A stretch of DNA of 64,000 nt from Alphaproteobacteria bacterium (GCA_017308235.1 JAFKFL010000011.1:124001-188000), one strand, 5' to 3'; shown: positions 16,306 to 24,840, counted from the stretch's first letter. Numbers and translations are program-made. The notes: generated from the letters alone by a model not told the origin.

Positions 16306-17706
16306 ATGAGCGCGCAAAAGAAAGATTCATCGCAAACGAACTCCGCCGTGGTCGCCGACTACAAGGCCCGCACCGGTGGTTCAGCCGCCCTCTACGAGAG
16401 GGCGCGCAAGGTCCTGCCGAGCGGCATCACGCACGATGCGCGCTATCTCGATCCTTATTCGATCCACGTCTCGCGTGCCAAGGGTGCGCGCAAGTGGGAC
16501 GTCGATGGCAATGAGTATGTCGACTATTTCGGCGGCCATGGCGCGATGCTGTTGGGCCATTCGCATCCCGCCGTTGTCGAGGCGGTGAAGCAGCAGATGG
16601 ATCTCGGCACGCATTATGGCTCGAGCCACGAGCTCGAGGTGCGCTGGGCCGAGCTCGTCTGCGAGCTGATCCCCTCGGCGGAGAAGGTGCGCTTCACGGC
16701 GTCGGGCACCGAAGCGTCGCACATGGCGATCCGCCTCGCGCGCGCCCACACCGGCAAGGAAAAGATCGTGCGCTTCGTCGGCCACTTCCACGGCTGGCAC
16801 GACAACGTCGCCGCGGGCGCCGTCTCGCACTACGACGGCACGACCACGCCCGGCGTGCCGCAAAGCGCCACTGATCTCACCATCCTGATGCCGGCCGACG
16901 ACGTGAAGCCGGTCGTGAAGCTTCTCGAGGAGCGCGACGACATCGCGGCTGTCATGTTCGAGCCGTCCGGCGCGTCGTGGGGACAGGTCCCGCTGCCGCC
17001 AGGGTTCGCCCAGGCGATCCGCGAGGTGACGGCGCGTCGCGGCATCGTGATGTTGATGGACGAGGTCATCACCGGCTTCCGCTGGTCCTCGGGCGGCGCG
17101 CAGAAGGCACAGGGCGTCACGCCCGACCTCTGCATCCTGGCGAAGATCGTGGCCGGTGGCCTGCCCGGCGGCGCGGTTGCGGGCAAGCGCGAGATCCTCG
17201 ATCGCATCGACCACGCTGCAACGACCGCGAAGAAGCAGGAGAAGATCGCGCATCCCGGCACCTACAACGCCAATCCGCTGTCCGCTGCGGCGGCGGTGAC
17301 GGCGCTGTCTCTGGTGCGCGACGAGGATCTTGCCGAGAAAGCGAACAAGACGGCGGCCGAACTTCGTGCGGCGCTGCGCCAGGTGCTGATCGAGGAGAGC
17401 GTGCCGTGGGGCATCTACGGCCAGTCCTCGACCTTCCTGATCTATCCCAATCCGACCGGCGAAGCGATCGACCCCGCGACCTTCGATCCGCTGAAGCTGG
17501 GCTTCGCCAAGCTGAAGGGCGCGCGTTCGGGCCCACTCACCGGCAAGATCCGCATGGGCCTGATGACTCACGGCGTCGATGTGATGGGCTCACCGGGTGG
17601 CTTCGTCTCGGCCTTCCACGGCGGCGCCGAGATCGAGAAGACCGTGCACGCGTTGCGCCAGACCGTGCGTGCGCTCAAGGCCGAACGCGAGGTGAAGGCG
17701 GCTTAG
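16306..17706 (+). CDS. Class III aminotransferase related to glutamate-1-semialdehyde aminomutase
   Basis: A 466-residue fold-type I PLP enzyme. Visible features are DVDGNEYVDYFGGHGAMLLGH near residue 65, the TASGTEASHMAIRLAR phosphate-binding loop, VGHFHGWHDN, the LMDEVITGFR cofactor Asp motif and the PLP lysine in LAKIVAGGLPGGA. These match the HemL-like subgroup. The internal insertion with AATTAKKQEK and the long N-terminus argue that it is a paralog with another substrate, not the heme enzyme. The start at 16306 is chosen over an in-frame ATG at 16243 because the latter would lie on the first bases of the divergent class V gene. It is followed by a hairpin and a convergent RidA gene. Confidence 0.85.
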   Translation: MSAQKKDSSQTNSAVVADYKARTGGSAALYERARKVLPSGITHDARYLDPYSIHVSRAKGARKWDVDGNEYVDYFGGHGAMLLGHSHPAVVEAVKQQMDLGTHYGSSHELEVRWAELVCELIPSAEKVRFTASGTEASHMAIRLARAHTGKEKIVRFVGHFHGWHDNVAAGAVSHYDGTTTPGVPQSATDLTILMPADDVKPVVKLLEERDDIAAVMFEPSGASWGQVPLPPGFAQAIREVTARRGIVMLMDEVITGFRWSSGGAQKAQGVTPDLCILAKIVAGGLPGGAVAGKREILDRIDHAATTAKKQEKIAHPGTYNANPLSAAAAVTALSLVRDEDLAEKANKTAAELRAALRQVLIEESVPWGIYGQSSTFLIYPNPTGEAIDPATFDPLKLGFAKLKGARSGPLTGKIRMGLMTHGVDVMGSPGGFVSAFHGGAEIEKTVHALRQTVRALKAEREVKAA

Positions 17707-17716
17707 AACTGGGGGA

Positions 17717-17757
17717 GCGCCACTGCGCGCGCAGTAACCTGCGCGCTGAAGTGGCGC
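17717..17757. terminator. Long interrupted hairpin between convergent genes
   Basis: Nested inverted repeat: outer arms GCGCCAC (17717-17723) and GTGGCGC (17751-17757), inner arms GCGCGCAG (17727-17734) and CTGCGCGC (17739-17746) with a TAAC loop. It fills most of the gap between the convergent aminotransferase and RidA genes. There is no T-run, so termination is inferred from position and stability only. Confidence 0.45.
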
Positions 17758-17772
17758 GATCCCACGCCTAAT

Positions 17773-18174
17773 CTAGCGCGGTCCCTTGCCGATATGAGCG
17801 ACGGCGTTGATCTCGACCAGGATTTCGGGCGTCGCGAGCGCGCGCACTTCGACCAGGGTCGAGGTCGGGAAGTTGCCAGTGAAGAATTCGCTTCGGGCCG
17901 CCCAAACCTTGGTGTTGTTCTTGATGTTGGTCACAAAGACCGTGATCTTGACCACGTCTGCCATCGTGCCGCCGGCTGCTTCCAGCAAGGCCTTGATCTT
18001 GGCGAAGATCAGCTTGGCCTGCTCGTATTCGTCCATGCCGGCCAGCTCCTTGGGATCGACCCCGCGCGCGACCATGCCCGAGACATAGGCGATGCCATCG
18101 CACACCAGGCAGTTGGACCAGCGTTCCGGCGGCGGCTCGGGTGCGGCAGGTGAAGTCACGCGACGAATGGTCAT
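17773..18174 (-). CDS. RidA (YjgF/YER057c) family protein lacking the canonical arginine
   Basis: A 133-residue Rid-superfamily protein. Canonical RidA proteins deaminate reactive enamine/imine intermediates released by PLP enzymes and use a conserved Arg (Arg105 in Salmonella RidA) in a P-A-R-[ST]-T-V motif. Here the aligned segment reads NFPTSTLVEV, so Ser105 replaces the Arg, while the later EILVEINAVA stretch is normal. This fits the Rid4-Rid7 groups, in which deaminase activity is absent or altered. The start has the expected MTIRRV opening. It faces the acyl-CoA synthetase gene with 40 bp between, and lies tail to tail with a PLP aminotransferase. Confidence 0.88.
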   Translation of the reverse strand: MTIRRVTSPAAPEPPPERWSNCLVCDGIAYVSGMVARGVDPKELAGMDEYEQAKLIFAKIKALLEAAGGTMADVVKITVFVTNIKNNTKVWAARSEFFTGNFPTSTLVEVRALATPEILVEINAVAHIGKGPR

Positions 18175-18214
18175 GAGCGTCTCCCCAATTTCCACGGACG
18201 AGTATACTTCGGCC

Positions 18215-20326
18215 ATGACTGATCCAAAGACTTTGTTCACCGCTCTTTTTGAACCCAGGCGCCTCGCGCTGATCGGCGCTTCCGCCGACGAGAAGAAGAC
18301 CACGTCCCGCCCGCAACGCTTCCTGAAGAAGCACGGGTTCGATGGTGAGATCCTGCCGATCAATCCAGGCCGCAGCGAGGTCCTGGGCGCAAGGGCCTAC
18401 AAAAGCCTCGACGTGATCGAAGGCAGGATCGATCACGCCTATATCCTGCTGAACGGCAAGGATGCGGTCGCGGCCCTCGAGGCGTGCGGCAAGCGGGGCG
18501 TCACAGTGGCCTCGATCCTGGCCGGCGGCTTCGCCGACGGCGGTGCCGCCGGCGCATCGATGCAGGACGACCTTTCGCGCATCGTGCGCGAGACAGGCAT
18601 CCGCCTGGTCGGCCCCAACAGCATCGGCACCGTCAGCACCGATCCCGCCGTCGCACTCACCGCTAATGCTGCCTTCGCCATCGACAAGTTGCGCATCGGC
18701 GACTGGGCGCTGGTAAGCCAGAGCGGCAGCTTGATCGGCGCACTGCTCTCTCGCGCCGATGCGCGCGGCATCGGCTTCTCGCGCCTGATCTCGGTCGGCA
18801 ACGAGGTCGACCTTGCCGTGGGCGAGATCGCCGACCTGCTGGTCGATGATCCTAAAACGAAGGCGATCGTGCTGTTCATGGAGACGCTGCGCGACGGCGA
18901 TCGCCTGGCACGGGCGGCGCGTCGCGCGCGAGCCGCCGGCAAACCGATGGTCGTCTACAAGCTCGGCCGCTCCGATGTCGGCCAGGAATTGGCCAAGTCG
19001 CACACCGGAGCCATCGCCGGGTCGGATGCGACTTTCGATGCTTTCTGCCGCCGCCATGGCATCGCGCGCGTATCGATGTTCGAATCGCTGGTCGACGTCC
19101 CGGCCCTGCTGGTCGATCGGCCGACTGCGAAGGGCAAACGCGTGGCGGTCGCTACCACGACAGGCGGTGGCGCGGCCATGGTCGTCGACAGCATGGCGAT
19201 GGCGGGTCTCGACATCGTCGGTCCGCCCCAGGCGCTGGTGGACTGGCTGAAGCCGCTCGGCATCGCGGCCGGCGAAGGCAAGCTCGTGGATCTGACCCTG
19301 GCCGGTGCCAAGCCCGAGATCGTGTCAGGAACCATCGAGCGCTTGCTGGCGGACAACAACAATGACGCCGTGATCTTCGTCGTCGGTTCGTCGGCGCAGT
19401 TCAATCCCGAGCTGGCGGTCGAACCCCTGCTGCGCTTTGCAGGATCGGAAAAGCCCTTCGCCGTGTCGCTGACGCCGGCGGCGGAGAAATCGCTCGCCCT
19501 GCTGACGGCAGCCGGTGTGCCCGCCTTCCGTCATCCCGAGTCATGCGCCGAGGCGATGACGCTCTGCCTCTTGAACCCGACACCGCGCGTCGAGCCGAAG
19601 CTCGAGGCACCGGCACGTGCCGCGATCGAAGCGCTGGAGGCCGGTCGCAAGTCAGGCTTCGACGAACGTCGGGCCGCCGCGCTGTTCGCGGCCCTGGGCG
19701 TTCCGATGGCCAGGGCTTTGGCAGTGCCCGATGCGCGGCGAGTCGCGGCCGCAGTCGATGAAGTCGGAAGCCCGGTCGCGCTAAAAATTCTTTCCGCTGA
19801 CATCGCCCACAAGACCGAAGCAGGCGGCGTCGCGCTCGGCCTGCCCGACGGTCCGTCGGCGGCAATGGCGGCACGCGAGATCGAGAAGCGCGTGAAGGCA
19901 CATGCGCCCGGCGCCCGGCTCGACGGCTTCCTGGTGCAGAAGATGGAACGCGGCCTCGCCGAGGTGATCCTGGGCTTCCGGCGGGATCCGCTGGTTGGGC
20001 CCACGGTCACGGTCGGTCTGGGCGGCGTTCTGGCGGAAATCTACAAGGACGCCGCGACGCGCATCGCGCCGGTCGACGAGGTCGAGGCGCTGGAGATGAT
20101 CGGCGAGGTCAAGGGACTCGCGACCATCCGCGGCTACCGCAATCTGCCGAGGGGTGACGTCGCGGCTCTGGCCAAGGCAATCGCTGCCTTCTCGACTCTC
20201 GCACATTCAGCTTTCGGCGACGTATCGGAGGCGGAGATCAATCCGCTGCTGGTGAAACGCGACGGCGAGGGCGTCGTCGCTGTCGATGGCCTGGTGGTGC
20301 TGAGACCTCAGGCCAGCCGGGTCTGA
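18215..20326 (+). CDS. NDP-forming acyl-CoA synthetase (fused alpha-beta)
   Basis: A 703-residue protein of the acetyl-CoA synthetase (ADP-forming)/succinyl-CoA ligase-like superfamily. Order: CoA-binding Rossmann domain (LALIGASADEKKTTSRPQR), succinyl-CoA ligase-like flavodoxin domain with LVSQSGSLIGAL, the phosphohistidine region KSHTGAIAGSD at about residue 265, and a C-terminal ATP-grasp domain (ALKILSADIAHKTEAGGV). All three parts are intact, so it should make acyl-CoA from a carboxylate with ATP or GTP, or run in reverse. In this lineage such enzymes often handle aromatic or branched acids. Start at 18215 gives the conserved short N-terminus. Its 3' end overlaps phhA by 19 bp. Confidence 0.87.
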   Translation: MTDPKTLFTALFEPRRLALIGASADEKKTTSRPQRFLKKHGFDGEILPINPGRSEVLGARAYKSLDVIEGRIDHAYILLNGKDAVAALEACGKRGVTVASILAGGFADGGAAGASMQDDLSRIVRETGIRLVGPNSIGTVSTDPAVALTANAAFAIDKLRIGDWALVSQSGSLIGALLSRADARGIGFSRLISVGNEVDLAVGEIADLLVDDPKTKAIVLFMETLRDGDRLARAARRARAAGKPMVVYKLGRSDVGQELAKSHTGAIAGSDATFDAFCRRHGIARVSMFESLVDVPALLVDRPTAKGKRVAVATTTGGGAAMVVDSMAMAGLDIVGPPQALVDWLKPLGIAAGEGKLVDLTLAGAKPEIVSGTIERLLADNNNDAVIFVVGSSAQFNPELAVEPLLRFAGSEKPFAVSLTPAAEKSLALLTAAGVPAFRHPESCAEAMTLCLLNPTPRVEPKLEAPARAAIEALEAGRKSGFDERRAAALFAALGVPMARALAVPDARRVAAAVDEVGSPVALKILSADIAHKTEAGGVALGLPDGPSAAMAAREIEKRVKAHAPGARLDGFLVQKMERGLAEVILGFRRDPLVGPTVTVGLGGVLAEIYKDAATRIAPVDEVEALEMIGEVKGLATIRGYRNLPRGDVAALAKAIAAFSTLAHSAFGDVSEAEINPLLVKRDGEGVVAVDGLVVLRPQASRV

Positions 20327-21060
20327 GCGGCTTCGAAAAGCTGCCTGAAGTCGTCGAGCACGAAGTAGGTGTTCTGCAGCTTGTCGATCTCGTAGGGCCG
20401 GCGCATCACGCGTGCAGCCTCGAAGGGCAGGCGCTCGACGCCGTCGTCTTCGATCGCGTGTCGCACCTCGCGCGCAGAGGAGAGAATGCCGGCGCCATAG
20501 ATCTTGAGGCCCTGTGGCGTGCGGATCAGGCCGAATTCGACCGTGTACCAGTAGAGCCGCGCCAGCAGGTCGATCTGCGGACCCGCCTCGATGCCGCGCT
20601 GGCCGTAGAGCTGCATGTAGTCGGCGAACACCGGATTGCTGAGCAGCGGTACATGGCCGAAGAAGTCATGGAACAGATCCGGCTCGACGAGATAGTCGAT
20701 CTCCGAGCGCTTGCGGATCCAGACCGTGACCGGAAATCGCCGATGGGCGAGATGGTCGTAGAACGCCTGGTCGGGAATGAGGCCCGGCACGCCGACGACG
20801 CGCCAGCCGGTCAGCGTTTCGAGTCTCCGGTTCACCTCGGCGAAATCGGGAATCGCCTCGTTGATGCCGAGCGTGCGCAGTCCCTGGATGAATTCGGGGC
20901 AAGCGTGGTGCTCGGCCAGCCGCGTCTGCCGTTCTGCGAGCAGGCGCCATACGGCCTGATCCTCGGTTGAATAGGAGTCGAGATCCTGTGGCACCGTCCA
21001 ATCGGCTGCCATCGCACGGTAGTCACCGCGCAGCGTGTCCAGAGGAGCGAGGGTTTCCAT
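20308..21060 (-). CDS. phhA: Phenylalanine 4-hydroxylase
   Basis: A 250-residue monomer-type bacterial phenylalanine hydroxylase, which uses tetrahydropterin, O2 and non-heme iron to make tyrosine from phenylalanine. The iron ligands are His131 and His136 (PDLFHDFFGHVPLL) and Glu175 (YWYTVEFGLI). The family segments VPGLIPDQAFYDHLAHRRFP and GAGILSSAREV are present. There is no N-terminal regulatory domain, as usual for bacteria. No pterin-4a-carbinolamine dehydratase (phhB) gene is adjacent. It is divergent from an Lrp/AsnC gene across 111 bp containing a perfect 15-bp palindrome, so amino-acid-responsive control is likely. Confidence 0.95.
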   Translation of the reverse strand: METLAPLDTLRGDYRAMAADWTVPQDLDSYSTEDQAVWRLLAERQTRLAEHHACPEFIQGLRTLGINEAIPDFAEVNRRLETLTGWRVVGVPGLIPDQAFYDHLAHRRFPVTVWIRKRSEIDYLVEPDLFHDFFGHVPLLSNPVFADYMQLYGQRGIEAGPQIDLLARLYWYTVEFGLIRTPQGLKIYGAGILSSAREVRHAIEDDGVERLPFEAARVMRRPYEIDKLQNTYFVLDDFRQLFEAAQTRLA

Positions 21061-21108
21061 GGGTGGAATATGGAGGCGAGGGGTGGAGCGAATCCTGGCA
21101 AATTGAGC

Positions 21109-21123
21109 CGCGATTCGATCGCG
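21109..21123. promoter_or_regulatory. Candidate Lrp/AsnC operator between phhA and its regulator
   Basis: Perfect inverted repeat CGCGAT-TCG-ATCGCG in the middle of the 111-bp gap between phhA and the divergent Lrp gene. About eight bases further on is a GATATC-centred smaller palindrome (21131-21136). The known habit of Lrp/AsnC proteins to sit divergently and bind 15-bp palindromes supports an operator role, but binding is inferred. Confidence 0.5.
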
Positions 21124-21171
21124 TTTTGGAGATATCCTCTACGAACAAAGCCAATACGGGTGAAAACTGCC

Positions 21172-21666
21172 ATGATCGAACTCGATGACATCGATAAACG
21201 TATCGTCGCTGTTCTGCAGGTCGAGGGCCGGCTTTCGATCGTCGACCTCGCTGATCGCGTCGGCCTCTCAGCCACACCCTGCCAGCGTCGCGTGAAGCGG
21301 CTGGAGGAGGAGGGGGTGATCGGCCGCTATGCGGCATTGGTGTCGCCGGCCGCGGCGGGCATCAACCTGCAGGCGCTGGTCGAGGTCACGCTCGACGATC
21401 ACTCGGAGAAGACCGTCGAAGCCTTTGAATCGGCGATCCGCGCTCGACCTGAAGTGGTCGCCTGTTATGCGGTGACCGGCGACATGGATTTCCTGGTCCA
21501 TGTCTTCGCCACCGACCTCGCTCAGTTCAGCGACTTTGCTATGAAGGCACTGTTGCGCATGCCAGGTGTGAAGGGCACGCGCTCGTCTTTCATCATGCAG
21601 CAAATCAAGAACGATCTGGCCTGGGCGCCGCTGCCGCCGAGAGTTTCGATACAAAAACGCGCGTGA
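21172..21666 (+). CDS. Lrp/AsnC-family regulator, probable phhA regulator
   Basis: A 164-residue Lrp/AsnC protein. N-terminal helix-turn-helix: DIDKRIVAVLQVEGRLSIVD, then LADRVGLSATPCQRRVKRLE. C-terminal RAM effector domain: ARPEVVACYAVTGDMDFLVHV. The start at 21172 gives the standard opening MIELDDIDKRI; the frame is open further upstream but would enter the promoter. It is divergent from phhA, the normal place for the regulator of phenylalanine or tyrosine catabolism, so phenylalanine, tyrosine or another amino acid is a plausible effector. It is followed 75 bp later by an M20 amidohydrolase gene on the same strand. Confidence 0.92.
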   Translation: MIELDDIDKRIVAVLQVEGRLSIVDLADRVGLSATPCQRRVKRLEEEGVIGRYAALVSPAAAGINLQALVEVTLDDHSEKTVEAFESAIRARPEVVACYAVTGDMDFLVHVFATDLAQFSDFAMKALLRMPGVKGTRSSFIMQQIKNDLAWAPLPPRVSIQKRA

Positions 21667-21741
21667 TAATCGTCTGCCCATATGGCGCTGCAACCCGCGC
21701 TCCGCTTAGAATGCGCCCCTTTTTCAATCTGGAGGCGTTTG

Positions 21742-22920
21742 ATGCCCGTCTTGCCGCGTACTTTGGAAATCCAGAGCGAGATTGCTGCGATCCGCCGAGA
21801 CATCCACGCCCATCCCGAACTCGCGTACGAAGAGAACAGGACTTCCGATATCGTCGCAGCCAAGCTGCAGGAGTGGGGGCTCGAAGTTACCCGCGGCCTT
21901 GGCAAGACGGGGTTGGTCGGCACGCTGCGCAAGGGCAATGCCGTGAAGTCGATCGGCCTGCGCGCTGACATGGATGCGCTGCCGATGGACGAGACCAACG
22001 ACTTTGCACATCGCTCGCAGAATGCCGGGCGCATGCATGCTTGCGGCCACGACGGCCATACCGCCATGCTGCTTGGCGCGGCCAAGGTGTTGAGTGAGAG
22101 CCGCGACTTCGAAGGCGCGGTGCATTTCATCTTCCAGCCGGCCGAGGAGGGCGGCGGCGGTGCCCGTTCCATGATCGAGGACGGGCTGTTCGAGAAATTT
22201 CCCTGCGACGCGGTGTTTGCGATCCACAACAAGCCAGGCATTCCACTTGGCCACATCGTCACGAAGCCCGGACCGTTGCTCGCCGCCGCCGATCGCTGGG
22301 ACATCCGCATCACCGGCAAAGGCGGTCATGCCGCGCATCCGCACGCCACTCTCGATCCGATGGTGGTGGGCGCCAGTATCGTGATGTCGCTGCAGACCAT
22401 CGTCAGCCGCAACGTCGATCCGATCGATTCGACTGTCGTGACCGTAGGCTTCTTCAAGGCGGGCTCTGCCTACAACGTTATCCCGGGTGAGGCGCATATC
22501 GGCGGCACGACCCGCACCACCACGCCCGCGAATCGGGCGCTGGCGAAGCGGCGTATCGACGAGATCTGCGAGGGCGCCGAGAAGATGTATGGCGTCAAGA
22601 TCGCCGTCGAGCACAAGCCCGGCTATCCGCCGACGGTCAACAACGCGGCTCGCGCGCGCTTTGCCATCGATGTGGCGGCCGGCGTCTGCGGCGAGGGCAA
22701 CGTACGCGACAACACGCGGCCCAGCATGGGCGCGGAGGATTTCTCCTACATGCTGGAGAAGGTGCCGGGTGCGATGGTGTGGCTGGGCAACGGCGGCGAC
22801 AAGGATGCCGTCAGCCTCCACAACTCGCGCTACGACTTCAACGACATGGCGATCCCGTTCGGCGTCAGCTTCTTCGTGCGCACCGTCGAGCGCTTCCTGA
22901 GCGAACAGCCATCAGCTTGA
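21742..22920 (+). CDS. M20 family amidohydrolase (hippurate hydrolase/IAA-amino acid hydrolase type)
   Basis: A 392-residue M20D-type metal-dependent amidohydrolase, cytoplasmic and without a signal peptide. Two-metal site motifs are visible: RADMDALPM, CGHDGHTAMLLGAA, FQPAEEGGGGA and GKGGHAAHPH. Substrates in this group are N-acyl amino acids such as hippurate, N-acetyl amino acids or auxin conjugates. GGAGG lies six bases before the ATG at 21742. It is downstream of the Lrp gene and upstream of a dispersed inverted repeat that separates it from ndvA. Link to aromatic amino-acid handling (phhA side) is possible but not proven. Confidence 0.9.
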   Translation: MPVLPRTLEIQSEIAAIRRDIHAHPELAYEENRTSDIVAAKLQEWGLEVTRGLGKTGLVGTLRKGNAVKSIGLRADMDALPMDETNDFAHRSQNAGRMHACGHDGHTAMLLGAAKVLSESRDFEGAVHFIFQPAEEGGGGARSMIEDGLFEKFPCDAVFAIHNKPGIPLGHIVTKPGPLLAAADRWDIRITGKGGHAAHPHATLDPMVVGASIVMSLQTIVSRNVDPIDSTVVTVGFFKAGSAYNVIPGEAHIGGTTRTTTPANRALAKRRIDEICEGAEKMYGVKIAVEHKPGYPPTVNNAARARFAIDVAAGVCGEGNVRDNTRPSMGAEDFSYMLEKVPGAMVWLGNGGDKDAVSLHNSRYDFNDMAIPFGVSFFVRTVERFLSEQPSA

Positions 22921-22942
22921 TGTCCTGATATAAAGCACTGTT

Positions 22943-23008
22943 GTCATCCCGAGCGCAGCGAGGGATCTTTTCGGCTACCCAAGGATCCCTCACTGCGTTC
23001 GGGATGAC
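22943..23008. repeat. Dispersed inverted repeat, copy 1
   Basis: Left arm starting GTCATCCCGAGCGCAGCGAG (22943-22968) pairs with a right arm ending CTGCGTTCGGGATGAC (22981-23008), with only two changes. A loop of about 12 bases separates them. A second copy is at 62846-62917. Both lie in intergenic space after a plus-strand gene. This matches a widespread class of imperfect palindromes carrying GTCATCCCGA ends. It may act as terminator or mRNA stabiliser here. Confidence 0.8.
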
Positions 23009-23049
23009 ACCGCAATAGCGTAGCGGCATCTCGCGACAATATGCTCTGA

Positions 23050-24810
23050 ATGGAATTCTTCCGCGTCTACGGCCGTGTCCTTGGATTGCTGCGTGACGAG
23101 CGACGGCTTGCGATCATGTTGGCCGTTGCCAACGTCGTTGTGGCGGCACTGCAGTTTTATGAACCGGTGCTGTTCGGCAAGGTCGTGGACCTGCTGTCGA
23201 ACGCCCGCAACGAGACCACGGCCACGCTCTGGGACAATGCCAAGAGGCTCCTGATCCTGTGGGCGGCCGTTGGTTTAGGTGGCATCGTCGCCAATATCGT
23301 GGTCTCGCTGCAGGCCGACCGCATGGCCCATCGTCGGCGGCTGGGCGCCATGGCTCACTACTTTGAGCATGTGCTGATGCTGCCCTTCGCCTTCCACAAT
23401 GCGCAGCATTCTGGACGGCTGCTGAAGATCATGCTGACCGGCGTCGATCATCTGTTCGGCATCTGGCTCAGCTTCTTTCGCGAGAACCTCGCGACCTTCG
23501 TTGCCCTGTTCATCATGTTGCCGCTCAGTCTCTTCATGAACTGGCGATTGGGGCTCCTGCTGATTGTGCTGATCCTGTTCTTCGCCGCCGCCAATGCCTG
23601 GGTGGTCGGCAAGACCGACAAGCTGCAAGCCGAGGTCGAGGAGCATCATAGCGAGCTCGCGAGCCGCGCCGGCGACGCGCTGGGCAACATCCACCTGATC
23701 CAGAGTTTCGTGCGGCTGTCTGCCGAGACGCGGGAGCTCAACCGCATCATCAGCGAGACGTTGGCGGCGCAGTATCCGGTGCTGAACTGGTGGGCGCTCT
23801 TGTCGGTGCTGACACGTGCGGCCTCGACCGTCACCGTGATCCTGATCTTCGTGCTCGGCACCTGGCTCTACACCCAGGGTGAGGCGAGCGTCGGCCAGAT
23901 CGTGAGCTTTATGGGCTTTGCGGCCATGCTGATCGGCCGCATGGACCAGGCGTCAGGCTTCGTAAGCCGCGTGTTCTTCCAGATGCCGGCTTTGGCGGAT
24001 TTTTTCCGCGTCATCGACCACCAGACTACAGTGCCGGATCGGCCGGACGGCATCGATCTCCGTCGAGCCAAAGGTGACGTCGATTTCGAGGATGTGAGCT
24101 TCTCCTATGATGGCCTGCGGCCGGCATTGCAGCATTTCTCGCTGCACGTTCCGGCAGGAACGACCATTGCCCTGGTCGGCTCCACCGGTGCAGGCAAGAG
24201 CACGGCGCTGTCGCTGTTACATAGAATGTGGGATCCGCAGTCCGGCACCATCCGTATCGACGGCATCGACCATCGCGAGATCAAACTGGAGTCGCTTCGC
24301 CGCAACATCGGTGTGGTGTTCCAGGATTCGACGATGTTCTATCGCTCGATCGGCGACAACCTGCGCATCGGCAAACCTGATGCGACGCAGACGGAGCTGG
24401 AGGCGGCCGCCCGGCTCGCTGAGGCGCACGATTTCATCCAGCGGCAGCCGCAGGGCTACGAGACCCTGGTCGGCGAGCGCGGCGCCACGCTCTCGGGCGG
24501 CGAGCGCCAGCGGCTCGCCATTGCGCGCGCGTTGCTCAAGGATCCGCCGATCCTGATCCTCGACGAGGCGACCAGCGCGCTCGATTCCGTCACCGAAGCC
24601 CGCATCCAGAAGGCGCTCAAGGTCCTGATGAAGGGCCGCACCACCTTCGTGATTGCCCACCGCCTGTCCACGATCCGCGACGCCGACCAGGTGGTTGTCC
24701 TGGAACAGGGGCGGATGGTCGAATGCGGCGGCTATCGCGAGCTCATGGAAAAGGGCGGCGCTTTCGCCAATCTTGTCTCTACCCAGCAGATCGGCACGGA
24801 ATCTGCCTGA
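23050..24810 (+). CDS. ndvA: Cyclic beta-1,2-glucan ABC exporter (NdvA/ChvA type)
   Basis: A 586-residue half-ABC exporter with an N-terminal six-helix permease and C-terminal ATPase. Opening FFRVYGRVLGLLRDER, EPVLFGKVVDLLS and overall length match NdvA/ChvA, which export cyclic beta-1,2-glucan to the periplasm in Rhizobiales and relatives. ATPase motifs: Walker A GSTGAGKSTALSL, Q-loop VVFQDSTMF, signature LSGGERQRLAIAR, Walker B ILILDEATSALD. The short start (ATG at 23050) has no strong ribosome site. The glucan synthase gene ndvB is not in this window. Osmotic adaptation or host interaction would be the expected role. Other lipid- or glycan-exporting half-transporters are a minor alternative. 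Confidence 0.82.
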   Translation: MEFFRVYGRVLGLLRDERRLAIMLAVANVVVAALQFYEPVLFGKVVDLLSNARNETTATLWDNAKRLLILWAAVGLGGIVANIVVSLQADRMAHRRRLGAMAHYFEHVLMLPFAFHNAQHSGRLLKIMLTGVDHLFGIWLSFFRENLATFVALFIMLPLSLFMNWRLGLLLIVLILFFAAANAWVVGKTDKLQAEVEEHHSELASRAGDALGNIHLIQSFVRLSAETRELNRIISETLAAQYPVLNWWALLSVLTRAASTVTVILIFVLGTWLYTQGEASVGQIVSFMGFAAMLIGRMDQASGFVSRVFFQMPALADFFRVIDHQTTVPDRPDGIDLRRAKGDVDFEDVSFSYDGLRPALQHFSLHVPAGTTIALVGSTGAGKSTALSLLHRMWDPQSGTIRIDGIDHREIKLESLRRNIGVVFQDSTMFYRSIGDNLRIGKPDATQTELEAAARLAEAHDFIQRQPQGYETLVGERGATLSGGERQRLAIARALLKDPPILILDEATSALDSVTEARIQKALKVLMKGRTTFVIAHRLSTIRDADQVVVLEQGRMVECGGYRELMEKGGAFANLVSTQQIGTESA

Positions 24811-24819
24811 TATCCCCTT

Positions 24820-24840
24820 GGCGGATCGGCACGGTCCGCC
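24820..24840 (+). terminator. Small hairpin after ndvA
   Basis: GGCGGA (24820-24825) pairs with TCCGCC (24835-24840) across 9 bases, flanked by CTT and AAG that extend the stem with one bulge. It lies 9 bp after the ndvA stop and 35 bp before the next start. No T-run follows, so it may be a weak terminator or processing site. Confidence 0.35.

Noticed and set aside
16306-17706. Annotation as the heme-pathway glutamate-1-semialdehyde aminomutase (hemL)
   Set aside because: It shares the fold and many motifs but has a longer N-terminus and an insertion after the PLP lysine. Alphaproteobacteria normally make 5-aminolevulinate by another enzyme (HemA), so a paralog is more likely.
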